In this document: piece by piece, positions 8,074-17,051 of the stretch
Numbering within the stretch: the first letter of the stretch is position 1
Layout of the letters: each line of letters begins with the position of its first letter
Assembly: GCA_033471095.1 (NCBI GenBank)
Contig: CP136752.1
Coordinates: 67,838 to 125,271, forward strand
DNA: 57,434 nucleotides
Source: Nitrosopumilaceae archaeon AB1(1)
GTDB taxonomy: Archaea; Thermoproteota; Nitrososphaeria; Nitrososphaerales; Nitrosopumilaceae
Direction of reading: 5' to 3'
The notes under the pieces: generated by a model
What the model saw: only the letters and a program-made list of their open reading frames with translations
The model's database searches: none
Told to the model about the DNA's origin: nothing
Translations under genes and position numbers: made by a program

Positions 8074-8543
8074 AGGTACTAGATGCCAGTGCATTTTATT
8101 CAGGACTGCCATTTACCTCAGAGACAACAAGTTATACCACACCGCAGATACTAGATGAAATCCAACACATTAAAGGAAAATATGATATGACACAGGTATT
8201 AATTGATACAGGTAGATTAAAGATAGCAGAAGCAGATGAGCAAGATATTAAAATTGTAAAAGATTTAGCAAGGCAAACAAATGATATAACAAAATTATCA
8301 AAACAAGACATATCGGTTTTAGCTCTGTGTAAAAATCTAAATGGTGAATTAATTACAGATGATTTTGCAATGTCTAATGTTGCAAAAACAATGAAAATTA
8401 ATGTCATACCAATCATGACAAAGGGGATAAAGCATGTAGGTAAATGGATATATTATTGTCCAAGATGTAAAGTGAATTTCAATGGTGTAACAAACTGTGA
8501 TAGATGTGGTGGAATCTTGAATAGAAAATTACTCAAGAGGTAG
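8028..8543 (+). CDS. nob1: rRNA maturation endonuclease Nob1 (start codon unclear)
   Basis: A PIN-domain ribonuclease with a zinc ribbon. The PIN part begins VLDASAFYSG (catalytic Asp, codon near 8082), continues with ILDEIQHI, SKQDISVLAL and LITDDFAMSNVA, the remaining acidic residues, and ends with CPRC and CDRC at the C-terminus. Nob1 cleaves the 3' end of 16S rRNA in 40S/30S maturation. The frame is open from 8028 but contains no ATG, GTG or TTG before 8184, which is after the catalytic Asp, so the true start must be non-canonical (ATT at 8028 is the only near-cognate choice upstream) or a base is missing or added near 8060. It overlaps the nadK 3' end. Confidence 0.85.
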   Translation: MKKARSKADESPWFLEVLDASAFYSGLPFTSETTSYTTPQILDEIQHIKGKYDMTQVLIDTGRLKIAEADEQDIKIVKDLARQTNDITKLSKQDISVLALCKNLNGELITDDFAMSNVAKTMKINVIPIMTKGIKHVGKWIYYCPRCKVNFNGVTNCDRCGGILNRKLLKR

Positions 8544-9281
8544 TTTATGACCATGCCAATCAATTATAGAGCCATCATAAACTAATACATTTGTGAATCC
8601 AGATTCTCTCAACTGATAAAATAAATTGGACGCGCGATGACCGTGTGCACAATAGCAAATAATTTTTTTATTCGTTGGAATATTTTGATAGATTTTTTTC
8701 AAATTATCTGTGTTTAAAAATATACATCCATCCGTACCAACACCTCTCTCAAATGGAAAAGATAATGCATTGGGAAGATGTGCAGACATGTACTCTTGAG
8801 GAGATCTAGCATCAAGAAGAGAATAGTCAGTGTGAGATTGCTGTAATGTGTCAGTTGTTATTCGTAGATTTGGTTTCACTACAGGTACAAATTCTGCAGG
8901 AGTTGGTGTAGGAACTTCTCTGACAAGTGGGATATCATATTTTTCAAGTTGATTTGCGCTTGTATCTAATAAATTGATATTTTCAAGTCCTAGATACTCT
9001 AGTGTCCATGCAACTCTAGTCAAAGAAGGATTTTGGGCATCACCGTATAGTATTATGGTCTTTAAAGTATCAACCCCCAAAGCAGAAAGTGACGATGCGA
9101 TTACTTTGGAATCGGCCACTAGGTGTGCACCAAACTGATTTGGAGTCAATACTTTATCGACAGGAAAAGAATGCGCATTAGAGATATGTCCATTTTTATA
9201 CACAAATGCAGGACGTGTGTCTAAAAGAATCGTATTGGGAGATTTATAATTCTCCTTGAGCCAAGGAATAGTTACAAGCAT
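8529..9281 (-). CDS. Two-domain rhodanese (thiosulfate sulfurtransferase)
   Basis: A 250-residue tandem rhodanese. The first half is the inactive domain (LLDTRPAFVYKNGHISNA, no Cys at the active-site loop). The second carries ICYCAHGHRASNL with the catalytic Cys211. Such enzymes transfer sulfane sulfur from thiosulfate or mercaptopyruvate to acceptors. The active loop CAHGHR has six residues as in thiosulfate sulfurtransferases. Its 3' end overlaps nob1 by 15 bases tail to tail. Confidence 0.9.
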   Translation of the reverse strand: MLVTIPWLKENYKSPNTILLDTRPAFVYKNGHISNAHSFPVDKVLTPNQFGAHLVADSKVIASSLSALGVDTLKTIILYGDAQNPSLTRVAWTLEYLGLENINLLDTSANQLEKYDIPLVREVPTPTPAEFVPVVKPNLRITTDTLQQSHTDYSLLDARSPQEYMSAHLPNALSFPFERGVGTDGCIFLNTDNLKKIYQNIPTNKKIICYCAHGHRASNLFYQLRESGFTNVLVYDGSIIDWHGHKLPLE

Positions 9282-9311
9282 ACAATGTATAACAATAACA
9301 ACTATTTGTAT

Positions 9312-9992
9312 CTAATCAAGTTTTGATTGATCATTTATAATTTCATGTTTATTTTGCTTATGTAACATACTGTGTATTTTTTTAGCTCTTGCAGTACCCA
9401 AGCCTTGAATTTTACCAAGATCAACACTAGTTGCATTGAGAACATTGAGTGGAGTGTGCATCTTCTCCAACATACGAATCACTATCTTTTCGCCCACTCC
9501 GGGTAAACTAGATAATACTGACAATTGTTGTTGTTGAATATTGTTTGATTTTTTGATCTTTTTAATTAATGGTCCCTTGGAATTTTCTTTTCTCGAACAC
9601 ATAGCGACCAATAATTTTACTGTATGCTCAGCTGTAGGGGTGTGAAGTACAGGGATATTGTATTCTAAAATTACAGAAGATAGAGCACCGTAGAAAATTA
9701 AGGGGTTTTCAGTCATATCTTCAATCTCAATTACATCGCCTTCAACTAGTAAAACTGGATGTTTATAGTATTTTTTTAATCTGTTACACTGATCAAACAG
9801 TCTACCATCAAATACAGAGGCGATTAAATCACGTATACTTTTTCTTTCAATTACAACCTCTGGTGCTACAACATAATCTCCTACAGAAAGTGTCTTCATA
9901 GTAACAGTTATTCCAATAGCTTTCAAAAGATTAGGGATCCTACTTTTTCTTTCTCGATCATCAACTACAATACGTAATTTGGATAAACTCAT
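9312..9992 (-). CDS. XPF/ERCC4-family structure-specific endonuclease
   Basis: A 226-residue protein with an ERCC4 nuclease domain (VVDDRERKS at 9-17, GDY at 38-40, the ERKxxxD signature at 49-55) and a C-terminal tandem helix-hairpin-helix domain (LSSLPGVGEKIVIRML, then LGKIQGLGTARAKKI). It lacks the helicase part of Hef, giving the short crenarchaeal/thaumarchaeal XPF type that cuts 3'-flaps and forks and works with PCNA. The extreme C-terminus has no strong PIP box. A prefoldin gene lies upstream on the same strand. Confidence 0.93.
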   Translation of the reverse strand: MSLSKLRIVVDDRERKSRIPNLLKAIGITVTMKTLSVGDYVVAPEVVIERKSIRDLIASVFDGRLFDQCNRLKKYYKHPVLLVEGDVIEIEDMTENPLIFYGALSSVILEYNIPVLHTPTAEHTVKLLVAMCSRKENSKGPLIKKIKKSNNIQQQQLSVLSSLPGVGEKIVIRMLEKMHTPLNVLNATSVDLGKIQGLGTARAKKIHSMLHKQNKHEIINDQSKLD

Positions 9993-10026
9993 GAAATGAG
10001 ATAATGATTTAGTTTAAAATGTTTTG

Positions 10027-10416
10027 TTATTTTGGAGGATTAAGATTGGTAGTACCGGGTTGAGATTGAGTTTTTGTAATCATTTCATTAATTTTGGTCT
10101 CTTGTTCTTGCAGTGATGTTTTAAGTTGAGTTTCTTGTTTTTCTAGCACCGCAGATTTTGTCTTTGCAAGTTCCTGAATCTCTCCCAAGTCAGAGATAAG
10201 AATAGATTTTTTGGATTTTATCATTATAGAGCCGGCGCGTTTATAGACAGTGTCAGTATCACTTGCCTTTTCCAACTCCTCAAGGGCATGTTTCGATTCA
10301 CTTGTCTGTCTTTGTAATTCTTGCTTTTGCATCAAGATGTGCTGTAGATTTTGCTGAGATTGTTGAAATTTCATAATCTGTTCTTGTAGCCATGGTGGGA
10401 TCTGAGGATTTGACAT
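10027..10416 (-). CDS. pfdB: Prefoldin beta subunit
   Basis: A 129-residue coiled-coil protein with the prefoldin-beta pattern: a first long helix rich in Gln (QSQQNLQHILMQKQELQ), the beta hairpin TVYKRAGSIMIKSKKS, and a second long helix. It forms the alpha2-beta4 jellyfish chaperone that hands unfolded protein to the thermosome. In many archaea this gene follows pcc1; here it is separated from the pcc1 cluster by two plus-strand genes. Confidence 0.92.
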   Translation of the reverse strand: MSNPQIPPWLQEQIMKFQQSQQNLQHILMQKQELQRQTSESKHALEELEKASDTDTVYKRAGSIMIKSKKSILISDLGEIQELAKTKSAVLEKQETQLKTSLQEQETKINEMITKTQSQPGTTNLNPPK

Positions 10417-10500
10417 AAATAGAGAAAATCAGCATATTCTTATATTCCTATCTAGTATGAAAACGCGATCTTAAAATTTGGATACGTATAATATTGTATA

Positions 10501-10974
10501 ATGAGTGATTTGACGGGTAAAGAAAATATTGAGTTCAGAGTAATCAAAGAGGATTGGAATCAATATGAATTTAAAAATGACATAATAATTAGAGGTAGAA
10601 CTTTCATAACTAGAATACAGCAAGATACTATCTCTACTACCAATTCAGATAAACCAAACTATAAAATGCAATTTCAAAATCATTTTGTAGTATTTGCACC
10701 AAATAGAGAATGTGGTACTCCAACATTACCTCTTCCAAATCCACAACAAATTACCAAAGATATGATGCAAGAGATAGAACCGATAACAAATAGTGAACCA
10801 TGGAACGCATATGAGATTATCAAAAATGGAACAATTGTAAAAGTTAAACTTGTAGTGAATGAATTTATAAGAGTGATGGATAAATTTGATCAGTTTGGAC
10901 AGCCATTCTTTATAATTAATAGTGGACAGGCAGTTAACATCAAAGTAAATACAAGCGTTGAAAAATTTGCCTAG
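10501..10974 (+). CDS. Unrecognised soluble protein, likely lineage-conserved
   Basis: A 157-residue protein, mixed alpha/beta, starting at an ATG 84 bases from the divergent prefoldin gene. It has no cysteine cluster, membrane span or catalytic motif that I recognise; strands such as DIIIRGRTFITRIQQ and TIVKVKLVVNEFIRVM suggest a beta-barrel or sandwich. Base composition matches its neighbours. Confidence 0.6.
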   Translation: MSDLTGKENIEFRVIKEDWNQYEFKNDIIIRGRTFITRIQQDTISTTNSDKPNYKMQFQNHFVVFAPNRECGTPTLPLPNPQQITKDMMQEIEPITNSEPWNAYEIIKNGTIVKVKLVVNEFIRVMDKFDQFGQPFFIINSGQAVNIKVNTSVEKFA

Positions 10975-11013
10975 ATATGCAAGATTTAATTTAGATTATA
11001 TAATTATTTCAAT

Positions 11014-11718
11014 ATGCCAAATCTCTTTATAGATATAGAAACAATACCTGACATAAAACCAGAATTATATCTGGATTCACAAAGAAGAGTAGAATCCGGA
11101 GAGCTAACAAGAAATTCAGAGGAGAAGGAATTATACTGGTTGTCTCAAAGAGGGGCACTGAATCCATTAGAGGGAAAGGTAATGTTGATTACATATCAGA
11201 TAAATGATGCCCATATTTTTAGGCTAAAGGAATGGGAAAGTGACGAGAAGACAATATTAAGAAAGTTTTTTGACATCTTGTCTGATTTATCATATGGTTC
11301 AAGTAAGGACAGGCTACACATAATTGGGCACAATATACTAAGTTTTGACATATTTTTCCTATACAACAGAATGATAAAAAAGGAGATATTTGAGAAAAAA
11401 TTCATTTATCAACGTCTGATAAGCAGACCTATGTTTATTGATTTTCTACAGATGCATTTACCTCTGAATAATTTTACGTCTAGGGGATTAAAGCACGATG
11501 TGCTTGCACATGCATATCAACTTCCTACAAAAGAGACTCAGGGATCAGGTGCTATAACAGATTATTTTGAGGGAAATTTTGATAAAATATTAGAGTATTC
11601 AAAAAAAGAATTTGTGTATCCTCAGATGTATAAAAAAATTACAGAGAATGGATTAATTTCAAAAGAAAAACTACAAGAGTCGATAAACTGGTATAATGAT
11701 ACACATCAAATTAAGTAA
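11014..11718 (+). CDS. DnaQ-like 3'-5' exonuclease (PolB-exo type)
   Basis: A 234-residue protein with an RNase H-fold exonuclease layout: IDIETIP (Asp7, Glu9) as ExoI, IIGHNILSFD (Asp112) as ExoII, and a late Tyr/Asp-containing ExoIII region. It resembles the predicted 3'-5' exonuclease related to the DNA polymerase B proofreading domain. It shares the segment LKEWESDEKT with the truncated exonuclease gene inside the tandem element at 24608-24949, showing that the two are related. Nucleic-acid substrate unknown. It overlaps the convergent gene by eight bases. Confidence 0.8.
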   Translation: MPNLFIDIETIPDIKPELYLDSQRRVESGELTRNSEEKELYWLSQRGALNPLEGKVMLITYQINDAHIFRLKEWESDEKTILRKFFDILSDLSYGSSKDRLHIIGHNILSFDIFFLYNRMIKKEIFEKKFIYQRLISRPMFIDFLQMHLPLNNFTSRGLKHDVLAHAYQLPTKETQGSGAITDYFEGNFDKILEYSKKEFVYPQMYKKITENGLISKEKLQESINWYNDTHQIK

Positions 11719-12076
11719 TAACAATAACAATGGTTTCACCTTTGAAAGATGACATCATTCCAGCTAGACGAGCTCGAAAACCATATTTTTTCTTACGCAA
11801 AGAAATAATTTTATCCACAATAGCGCCTGTAACAAATATTGCATTTCCACTATCCCATTCACCCTTGGAGATGCCTTTGGAGGTACAAGGCATAAATCGT
11901 ACAGCAGACGTATGTTGTATTCTTTTAACTTTACCCGTGCCACTTTTAGTGGTGACATACAATTTGTCATTCAGCACAACAAACCATACAGTAGTTTGTA
12001 CAGGGGTATTGTCTTTACGAGTAGACTCGAGGGATATACAATCAAAACCTTTTAGGTAATCAAATCTTCCCATCAA
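11711..12076 (-). CDS. PPOX-class flavin/F420-dependent oxidoreductase
   Basis: A 121-residue split-beta-barrel protein of the pyridoxamine-phosphate-oxidase-like class, with the pattern PVQTTVWFVVLNDKLYVTT followed by KVKRIQHTSAVRF. Members bind FMN or F420; the F420 ligase gene elsewhere in the window makes F420 plausible. It is the last gene of the exosome cluster, overlapping the stop of pcc1. Start at 12076 or one codon later. Substrate unknown. Confidence 0.8.
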   Translation of the reverse strand: MMGRFDYLKGFDCISLESTRKDNTPVQTTVWFVVLNDKLYVTTKSGTGKVKRIQHTSAVRFMPCTSKGISKGEWDSGNAIFVTGAIVDKIISLRKKKYGFRARLAGMMSSFKGETIVIVIT

Positions 12077-12327
12077 AACACACCTTTTGTAGACTCTAAA
12101 GTATCAAAACTTACCTGAGCCAGTCTAAGAATTGAATTAACACTAGCTCTCATATGCGGTAGATGATTAGAGGTTATGCCAATATGTACCGTATCACCAG
12201 TATGAGAGATATTTGTTTTTGTTGGATTTTCAAGATAGTATTTTTCATCAGTCTTTAAGGAATCAGAGATGGATTTTGAATAAGCTCTGGTATTAATAGA
12301 GATATCAACTTTAAAGTTTAACGTCAT
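12073..12327 (-). CDS. pcc1: KEOPS complex subunit Pcc1
   Basis: An 84-residue Pcc1/CTAG-type protein, with an N-terminal strand region and the conserved C-terminal helix containing HMRASVNSILRLAQVS. Pcc1 dimerises the KEOPS complex, which transfers threonylcarbamoyl to A37 of tRNA. Placement right after eL43 is the classical archaeal context. It overlaps eL43 upstream and the PPOX gene downstream. Confidence 0.9.
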   Translation of the reverse strand: MTLNFKVDISINTRAYSKSISDSLKTDEKYYLENPTKTNISHTGDTVHIGITSNHLPHMRASVNSILRLAQVSFDTLESTKGVF

Positions 12328-12520
12328 AAGCTGTACCAGTTATTTTACAACCACATTTTGGACAAGACCATATACCAACAGATTCTCTGCTAAATTTTGC
12401 AGAGCCACAGGCAGGGCAGTATCGTTTTTCTTTTAATAACATATGGACTTTGGTATATTGTTTACGAAGTTTGATACCATATCGAGCGCCAAGACCTTTG
12501 AGTGATTTTTTCTTTGCCAT
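12311..12520 (-). CDS. rpl37ae: 50S ribosomal protein eL43 (L37Ae)
   Basis: I start at the ATG at 12520, giving MAKKKSLKGLGARYG and 69 residues. The zinc ribbon CPACGS...CPKCG is complete, and RYGIKLRKQ is the family's rRNA-binding part. Upstream is rrp42 (2-base gap), downstream pcc1 (17-base overlap). Confidence 0.95.
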   Translation of the reverse strand: MAKKKSLKGLGARYGIKLRKQYTKVHMLLKEKRYCPACGSAKFSRESVGIWSCPKCGCKITGTAYDVKL

Positions 12521-12521
12521 A

Positions 12522-13328
12522 TTATGCAGCATCCTGTAAAATTTTTCTAATATTTTTCCCAATAGACGTAGCTAATTCACCACAATGTATCAATTGCTCC
12601 ATAGTAAATCCACCATTACCACCTTTTTGTAGTGCACAAATGTTTCCATCAGAATCACTAGTAATTGTTACACGTGCATCAAGACAGAGCCATTCATCTG
12701 CATCAGGATCTACAATAATATGATCATCAATTCTAACCATGGTTACAGATATTGGTGTTGTAAGTATTGGTAGTTTAGACACATCACCTTCGACCAAGGT
12801 TGGAGCATCATCCTTCATCTCCCATTTTGGAAGTTTGGTATTATTCAGAGCAGCAACAGATGCAAAAGAACATGCATCGAATAAATTCCCACAGTCATCT
12901 ATCACACTATTATCAGTAAAGACGCCAACTACAGATTTGTTTTGCTCAATTACTAATTGGGATAAATCAATCATATGACTTTCACGAATTCCTCTGTCTA
13001 CGACTCGAGCTATCTCTATAATTTTTTCATTTGGTGGTCCAGGTTCAGCATCAGGATGAGCAAGAGGAAGAATCTCTGCAGTACACATCAACATACCACG
13101 ATCACCGGCGTCTGGGTATGGTCTATCGGGTTGAACTTTTACTCCAGTGACTACCTGAGTATCACCAAGGAATACACGTGCAGAACCTTCTGCTTTTGGA
13201 ATAACACCTGGCTCTATTTTTAATTCACGAGGTTGATCCAATGCCCTACCATCAGAGCGAGTACCATTATCTAAAAGTGTCAGAATATGTTTACGTTTCA
13301 AATTATCAATTATTGTTGTATGGGTCAT
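12522..13328 (-). CDS. rrp42: Exosome subunit Rrp42 (non-catalytic RNase PH-like)
   Basis: A 268-residue RNase PH-fold protein with NGTRSDGRALDQPRELKIEPGV at the start and GSARVFLGDTQVVTGVK. It forms the hexameric exosome ring with Rrp41 and contributes to RNA binding, lacking the catalytic Asp pair of Rrp41. It follows rrp41 with an ATGA overlap at 13325-13328. Confidence 0.96.
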   Translation of the reverse strand: MTHTTIIDNLKRKHILTLLDNGTRSDGRALDQPRELKIEPGVIPKAEGSARVFLGDTQVVTGVKVQPDRPYPDAGDRGMLMCTAEILPLAHPDAEPGPPNEKIIEIARVVDRGIRESHMIDLSQLVIEQNKSVVGVFTDNSVIDDCGNLFDACSFASVAALNNTKLPKWEMKDDAPTLVEGDVSKLPILTTPISVTMVRIDDHIIVDPDADEWLCLDARVTITSDSDGNICALQKGGNGGFTMEQLIHCGELATSIGKNIRKILQDAA

Positions 13329-14065
13329 AATTCACTACCAAAAAATCTATCATGAAGAGCTTGTTTTTGAATCTCATAAACTTGTTTACAACCATCAATT
13401 GCAGTGGAGATACACTTTGAATATTCTTCAGGTGTAAGAACTCCGTCTAGTTGTAAAAGTGTTATTTTGTCAAGATTTGGCATGTATCCAACTGGCATGT
13501 CTGCTTGACCTGCTTGATCCTCTTCATTATTAATATCTAAAACTATAGTATCTTCCACTTTACCTACAGCACATGCACATACCAAGTCACGCATTGGTAT
13601 TCCTGCATCAGCAAGAGCTGCTGCAGCAGCATCAAGGGCAGCGCATCTAGAACCACCATCTGCTTGTAAAACTTCGATAAATACATCAACAACCGTTCGT
13701 GGAAATGCATCTAAAATCACAGCTGGAATTAATGCCTCTTTAATTACTTTAGAGATCTCAATCTCACGTCTAGAAGGTGCAGGTCTTTTACGTTCTGGAA
13801 CTGAAAATGGAGTCATGTGATATCTACATCGAAGAATTCCAGTATCAACATTAGAGAGGTGTTTTGGATGCACATCTCTAGGGCCATACACTCCTGCTAA
13901 AATTTTATTATCTCCAAATTCAATATACGCTGAACCATCTGCATTCTTCAACACTCCTGCTTTGATGGTGACCTTACGTGGTTCGTCAATTTTTCTACCA
14001 TCGCAACGTAGACCTTTATCGTCCAACAATACCATTGTACTTTTTCTTCCACCCATTCTAATCAC
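13325..14065 (-). CDS. rrp41: Exosome catalytic subunit Rrp41
   Basis: A 246-residue RNase PH-fold protein with the usual LRCDGRKIDEPRKV start, KILAGVYGPRDVHP, and a C-terminal domain containing the catalytic acidic residues in VLDINNEEDQAG. It phosphorolyses or extends RNA 3' ends. An ATG at 14056 would avoid overlapping rrp4 and begins MGGRKSTMV, a reasonable alternative start. Confidence 0.96.
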   Translation of the reverse strand: MIRMGGRKSTMVLLDDKGLRCDGRKIDEPRKVTIKAGVLKNADGSAYIEFGDNKILAGVYGPRDVHPKHLSNVDTGILRCRYHMTPFSVPERKRPAPSRREIEISKVIKEALIPAVILDAFPRTVVDVFIEVLQADGGSRCAALDAAAAALADAGIPMRDLVCACAVGKVEDTIVLDINNEEDQAGQADMPVGYMPNLDKITLLQLDGVLTPEEYSKCISTAIDGCKQVYEIQKQALHDRFFGSEL

Positions 14066-14729
14066 TCGATTTCAACATTTTTTCTACCCTGTCAGTCAGG
14101 TTAGCAATATGTGCCTCTTTATTCACCATTTCAACAGCCTTTACCGCCTTTAATAATCCAACGGAATCATCATTACTTACCACAATCAAACCATTCTGTC
14201 CTACTGTGAGCACTGATTTTGTTATATCTTCAATTAACTGTATCATGGAACCACTTCTTCCAATTAATTTTGGAATCTTTCCTGATGTGATTGGAACTAA
14301 TAGTCCTGAATCAATCTTACCCAAATCACGATCTGCGACAGTAATTAGAGGATCACGTGTTCTATCAAAGTTTACAATTCTAGCTGCTATCATATCACCT
14401 TTAGCAAGTTTTACATTTAATTCATCAGCATGTGCGTTATAATCTCTACCGAATACATCCTGAGCAGGTAATACTCCAGAGTAACACGAATTGATATCAA
14501 CCTCCCAAGAAAGAGATGTGTGAGATACAACCTTACCTACAATCAGATCATCAATATTTGGCATGTATTTACCAGTAAGTGGAAGAACTCGAACACCACT
14601 ATCAGCGATTTCAGAGTAGCCAGTTATTGTAGATATGATGTCATTACCATGGAATTGCACATTTGATTCTAGACGTAAAGCCTGATTTGTAATGACTTCA
14701 CCGGGTATGACTTGTTGTCTATCAGACAT
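14058..14729 (-). CDS. rrp4: Exosome cap subunit Rrp4
   Basis: A 223-residue protein with an N-terminal domain, an S1 domain (about residues 60-140) and a KH domain containing IPKLIGRSGSMIQLIE. It caps the exosome ring and feeds RNA into it. The start overlaps the sbds stop by one base. Confidence 0.95.
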   Translation of the reverse strand: MSDRQQVIPGEVITNQALRLESNVQFHGNDIISTITGYSEIADSGVRVLPLTGKYMPNIDDLIVGKVVSHTSLSWEVDINSCYSGVLPAQDVFGRDYNAHADELNVKLAKGDMIAARIVNFDRTRDPLITVADRDLGKIDSGLLVPITSGKIPKLIGRSGSMIQLIEDITKSVLTVGQNGLIVVSNDDSVGLLKAVKAVEMVNKEAHIANLTDRVEKMLKSSD

Positions 14730-15418
14730 TATTGACGCACCTCAACTGACGCTGTTCCTTTAGTAACAGAACCTAGTTTATCTATCACAGTAGGTCTTAC
14801 AGCGGCTGGTATTTCTAGTATCGCTTTAAGAGAACCATTTGTCTGCCATTCTTCGTTTTTCAGAGTACCAACAGATTTTAGCACAGAGTATGATTTTGAA
14901 GCATATTGTGCAGGAATGAGTATGTCTAGTTCCAAATTTTCTGATTTTAATGCGATTATAGAACGAAGTCCTTCTACTATATCCTTGACTTGTTCCTCAG
15001 CTTTGACATCTGGATCTATCGAAATTCTAGCATCTTTTATAGCCTGATCAATCCTCAAAGGCGGATGAGGTAATTTAGTTCTAGGATCAACATAGGTTTT
15101 GGCGATATGATCAATTATCTGTTTACGTTTTTCATTTACCATATGTCTACGCTGATCAGTAGTAAGATTCAAAGAGCCTTTATTCATAATTATATTGGCA
15201 ATCTCAGATGCGTTTTGGGTTTGAAACGCTTTTTGTAATTTCTCTCCAGATACCCTAGTGCCCTTGCTAGAATCAGAATAAATTTCATCAGAGATCAATA
15301 CCTTAGACAGATCAGATATCTTACCAGTTTTAAAATCCAAAGCAGGATCTGGTTTTACCAAAATCTCAAATTTCTCTCCGGCATGAGTAAATCGTACTAC
15401 GCTAACCTTATCTGCCAT
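14729..15418 (-). CDS. sbds: Ribosome maturation protein SBDS
   Basis: A 229-residue, three-domain protein whose N-terminus VVRFTHAGEKFEILVKPDPA and central NIIMNKGSLNLTTDQRR are characteristic of SBDS/Sdo1, which releases the anti-association factor aIF6 from the large subunit. It is the first gene of the minus-strand exosome cluster and is divergent from rpoD. Confidence 0.95.
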   Translation of the reverse strand: MADKVSVVRFTHAGEKFEILVKPDPALDFKTGKISDLSKVLISDEIYSDSSKGTRVSGEKLQKAFQTQNASEIANIIMNKGSLNLTTDQRRHMVNEKRKQIIDHIAKTYVDPRTKLPHPPLRIDQAIKDARISIDPDVKAEEQVKDIVEGLRSIIALKSENLELDILIPAQYASKSYSVLKSVGTLKNEEWQTNGSLKAILEIPAAVRPTVIDKLGSVTKGTASVEVRQ

Positions 15419-15498
15419 ACACTAAACTAAATAAATTATGGATATTAATCTATATTAATAGTAAAAATCATAGGTTTATATTCATAATAAAACTTAAA

Positions 15499-16146
15499 TT
15501 GGTATTGGTAGTAGAAGTAAAAGTTATTGAGAAGAAAAACAATAGACTGTGGGTCAGTATAAAAGGTGTACCAATTCAATATGCTAATGCCCTTAGACGT
15601 ATCTGTTTGAATCAGGTACCAATAATGGCAATAGACTCGATCGATGTAATTAAAAATTTCACAGTAATGACAGATGAAGATCTCGCTCACAGATTAGGCA
15701 TGATACCATTAAAGACTAATCTCACAAGATTTGCAGAGCCCCATGCTTGTAAATGTAATAGTGAGATTGGTTGTATAAACTGCAGAGTCATGTTGGTATT
15801 ACAGGCTGACAGTAGAAATGAGACATATACTGTAATGTCTGATGAATTAATATCAGAAGATACAGATGTAAAGCCAACATCCCAAGGAATTCCAATCGCA
15901 ATTTTGGCACCTGGTCAAAGTATTCACATAGAAGCATACGCAAGACTCGGAAGAGGTACAGAGCATGCTAAATGGAATTCGTCAAACATAGCAGTGTTAA
16001 TTCCAGGAGACAACCCAGAGGAATATGTGTTAATAGTTGAGGGTACAGGAGCACTAAGCCCAGAAATGGTGATTAATAAAGCCGTTGAAGAACTTGGTGA
16101 AAAGATGAAAGAATTTAAAAGCAAAGTAAAAGAATTGAATGTATAA
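15499..16146 (+). CDS. rpoD: RNA polymerase subunit D (Rpo3)
   Basis: A 215-residue RNA polymerase assembly subunit (alpha/Rpb3 homolog), with IQYANALRRICLNQVP dimerisation helices and AHRLGMIPL. The insert around residues 79-92 reads ACKCNSEIGCINCRV, four cysteines matching the ferredoxin-like Fe-S insert of some archaeal Rpo3. Two in-frame TTG codons (15499, 15505) could start it. It precedes eL18-uL13-uS9; rpoN and rpoK, often in this operon, are not adjacent. Confidence 0.95.
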   Translation: MVLVVEVKVIEKKNNRLWVSIKGVPIQYANALRRICLNQVPIMAIDSIDVIKNFTVMTDEDLAHRLGMIPLKTNLTRFAEPHACKCNSEIGCINCRVMLVLQADSRNETYTVMSDELISEDTDVKPTSQGIPIAILAPGQSIHIEAYARLGRGTEHAKWNSSNIAVLIPGDNPEEYVLIVEGTGALSPEMVINKAVEELGEKMKEFKSKVKELNV

Positions 16147-16252
16147 AAATCAAAGTTTTATTATATAAAATAGAGGAATTGAGGCATAGTTTTTCAAAAT
16201 AGATACAATGTAGTGCATATATTATATTTGGGTAATATGATTTACTCGATAT

Positions 16253-16597
16253 ATGAGTAAATATCCAACGAGTCTAATCAAGGAATTAAAGGCTGCAGGA
16301 ACTGCAAACAAGGCGCCAATTTGGACAAAGATAGCAAAATGTGTGACAAAATCCAGAGTAGCACACAAAGTAACCAACATAAAACAAATTGCAAAATTTA
16401 GTAAAGATGGAGATACTATAGTATTTCCCGGAAAGGTGTTAGGGGTTGGTCTATTGGATTATAAAATTACACTCTGCTCATTTGCAATATCTAATACCGC
16501 TGCTCAAAAGGTATTAGATGCAGGAGGTAAGATTGTTGAATTTTCAAACATCATAAAAGAGAAACCAACTGGTACAGGAGTGATCATACTTGGATAA
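16253..16597 (+). CDS. rpl18e: 50S ribosomal protein eL18
   Basis: A 114-residue protein with the eL18 pattern: KYPTSLIKELKAAGTANKAP, then VFPGKVLGVGLLDYKITL and SNTAAQKVLDAGGK. First of three overlapping ribosomal protein genes; its end overlaps uL13 by eight bases. Confidence 0.94.
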   Translation: MSKYPTSLIKELKAAGTANKAPIWTKIAKCVTKSRVAHKVTNIKQIAKFSKDGDTIVFPGKVLGVGLLDYKITLCSFAISNTAAQKVLDAGGKIVEFSNIIKEKPTGTGVIILG

Positions 16598-17051
16598 AGA
16601 AAATACAAAATCATTAAATCCAGATCACATAGTGGTAGACGGTACCGATCACATTGCAGGAAGATTATCTTCTATGGTAAGCAAATTACTGTTAGAAGGA
16701 AACAGAGTATCAATAATTAATTGTGAAAAAATAATGATCAGTGGCGCTAGAAAGAGTATAATCAGAGAGTATAGAGAATTTTTAGAAATTTCCAGTATAT
16801 TAAATCCAAAGCACGGACCATTTCATCCAAGACGCCCGGATACCATAATCAGTCGAATGATTCGAGGTATGCTGCCAAGGAAAAAAACATCTGGTCGTGA
16901 AGCTCACAAAAGATTAAGAGCATATATCGGATCACCAAAGGAGTTACGTTCGATCAAAAGATTGCAATTCAAAAAGGCGATGATTACAAGAAGAACATCT
17001 GCATATACTACTATGGAAGAGCTGGGACTAACTATAGGGTGGACTGTATAA
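16590..17051 (+). CDS. rplM: 50S ribosomal protein uL13
   Basis: A 153-residue protein with VVDGTDHIAGRLSSMVSKLLLEG and the archaeal HPRRPDTIISRMIRGMLPRK segment. It starts at a TTG overlapping the eL18 end. The stop TAA shares one base with the uS9 start. Confidence 0.95.
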   Translation: MDKENTKSLNPDHIVVDGTDHIAGRLSSMVSKLLLEGNRVSIINCEKIMISGARKSIIREYREFLEISSILNPKHGPFHPRRPDTIISRMIRGMLPRKKTSGREAHKRLRAYIGSPKELRSIKRLQFKKAMITRRTSAYTTMEELGLTIGWTV

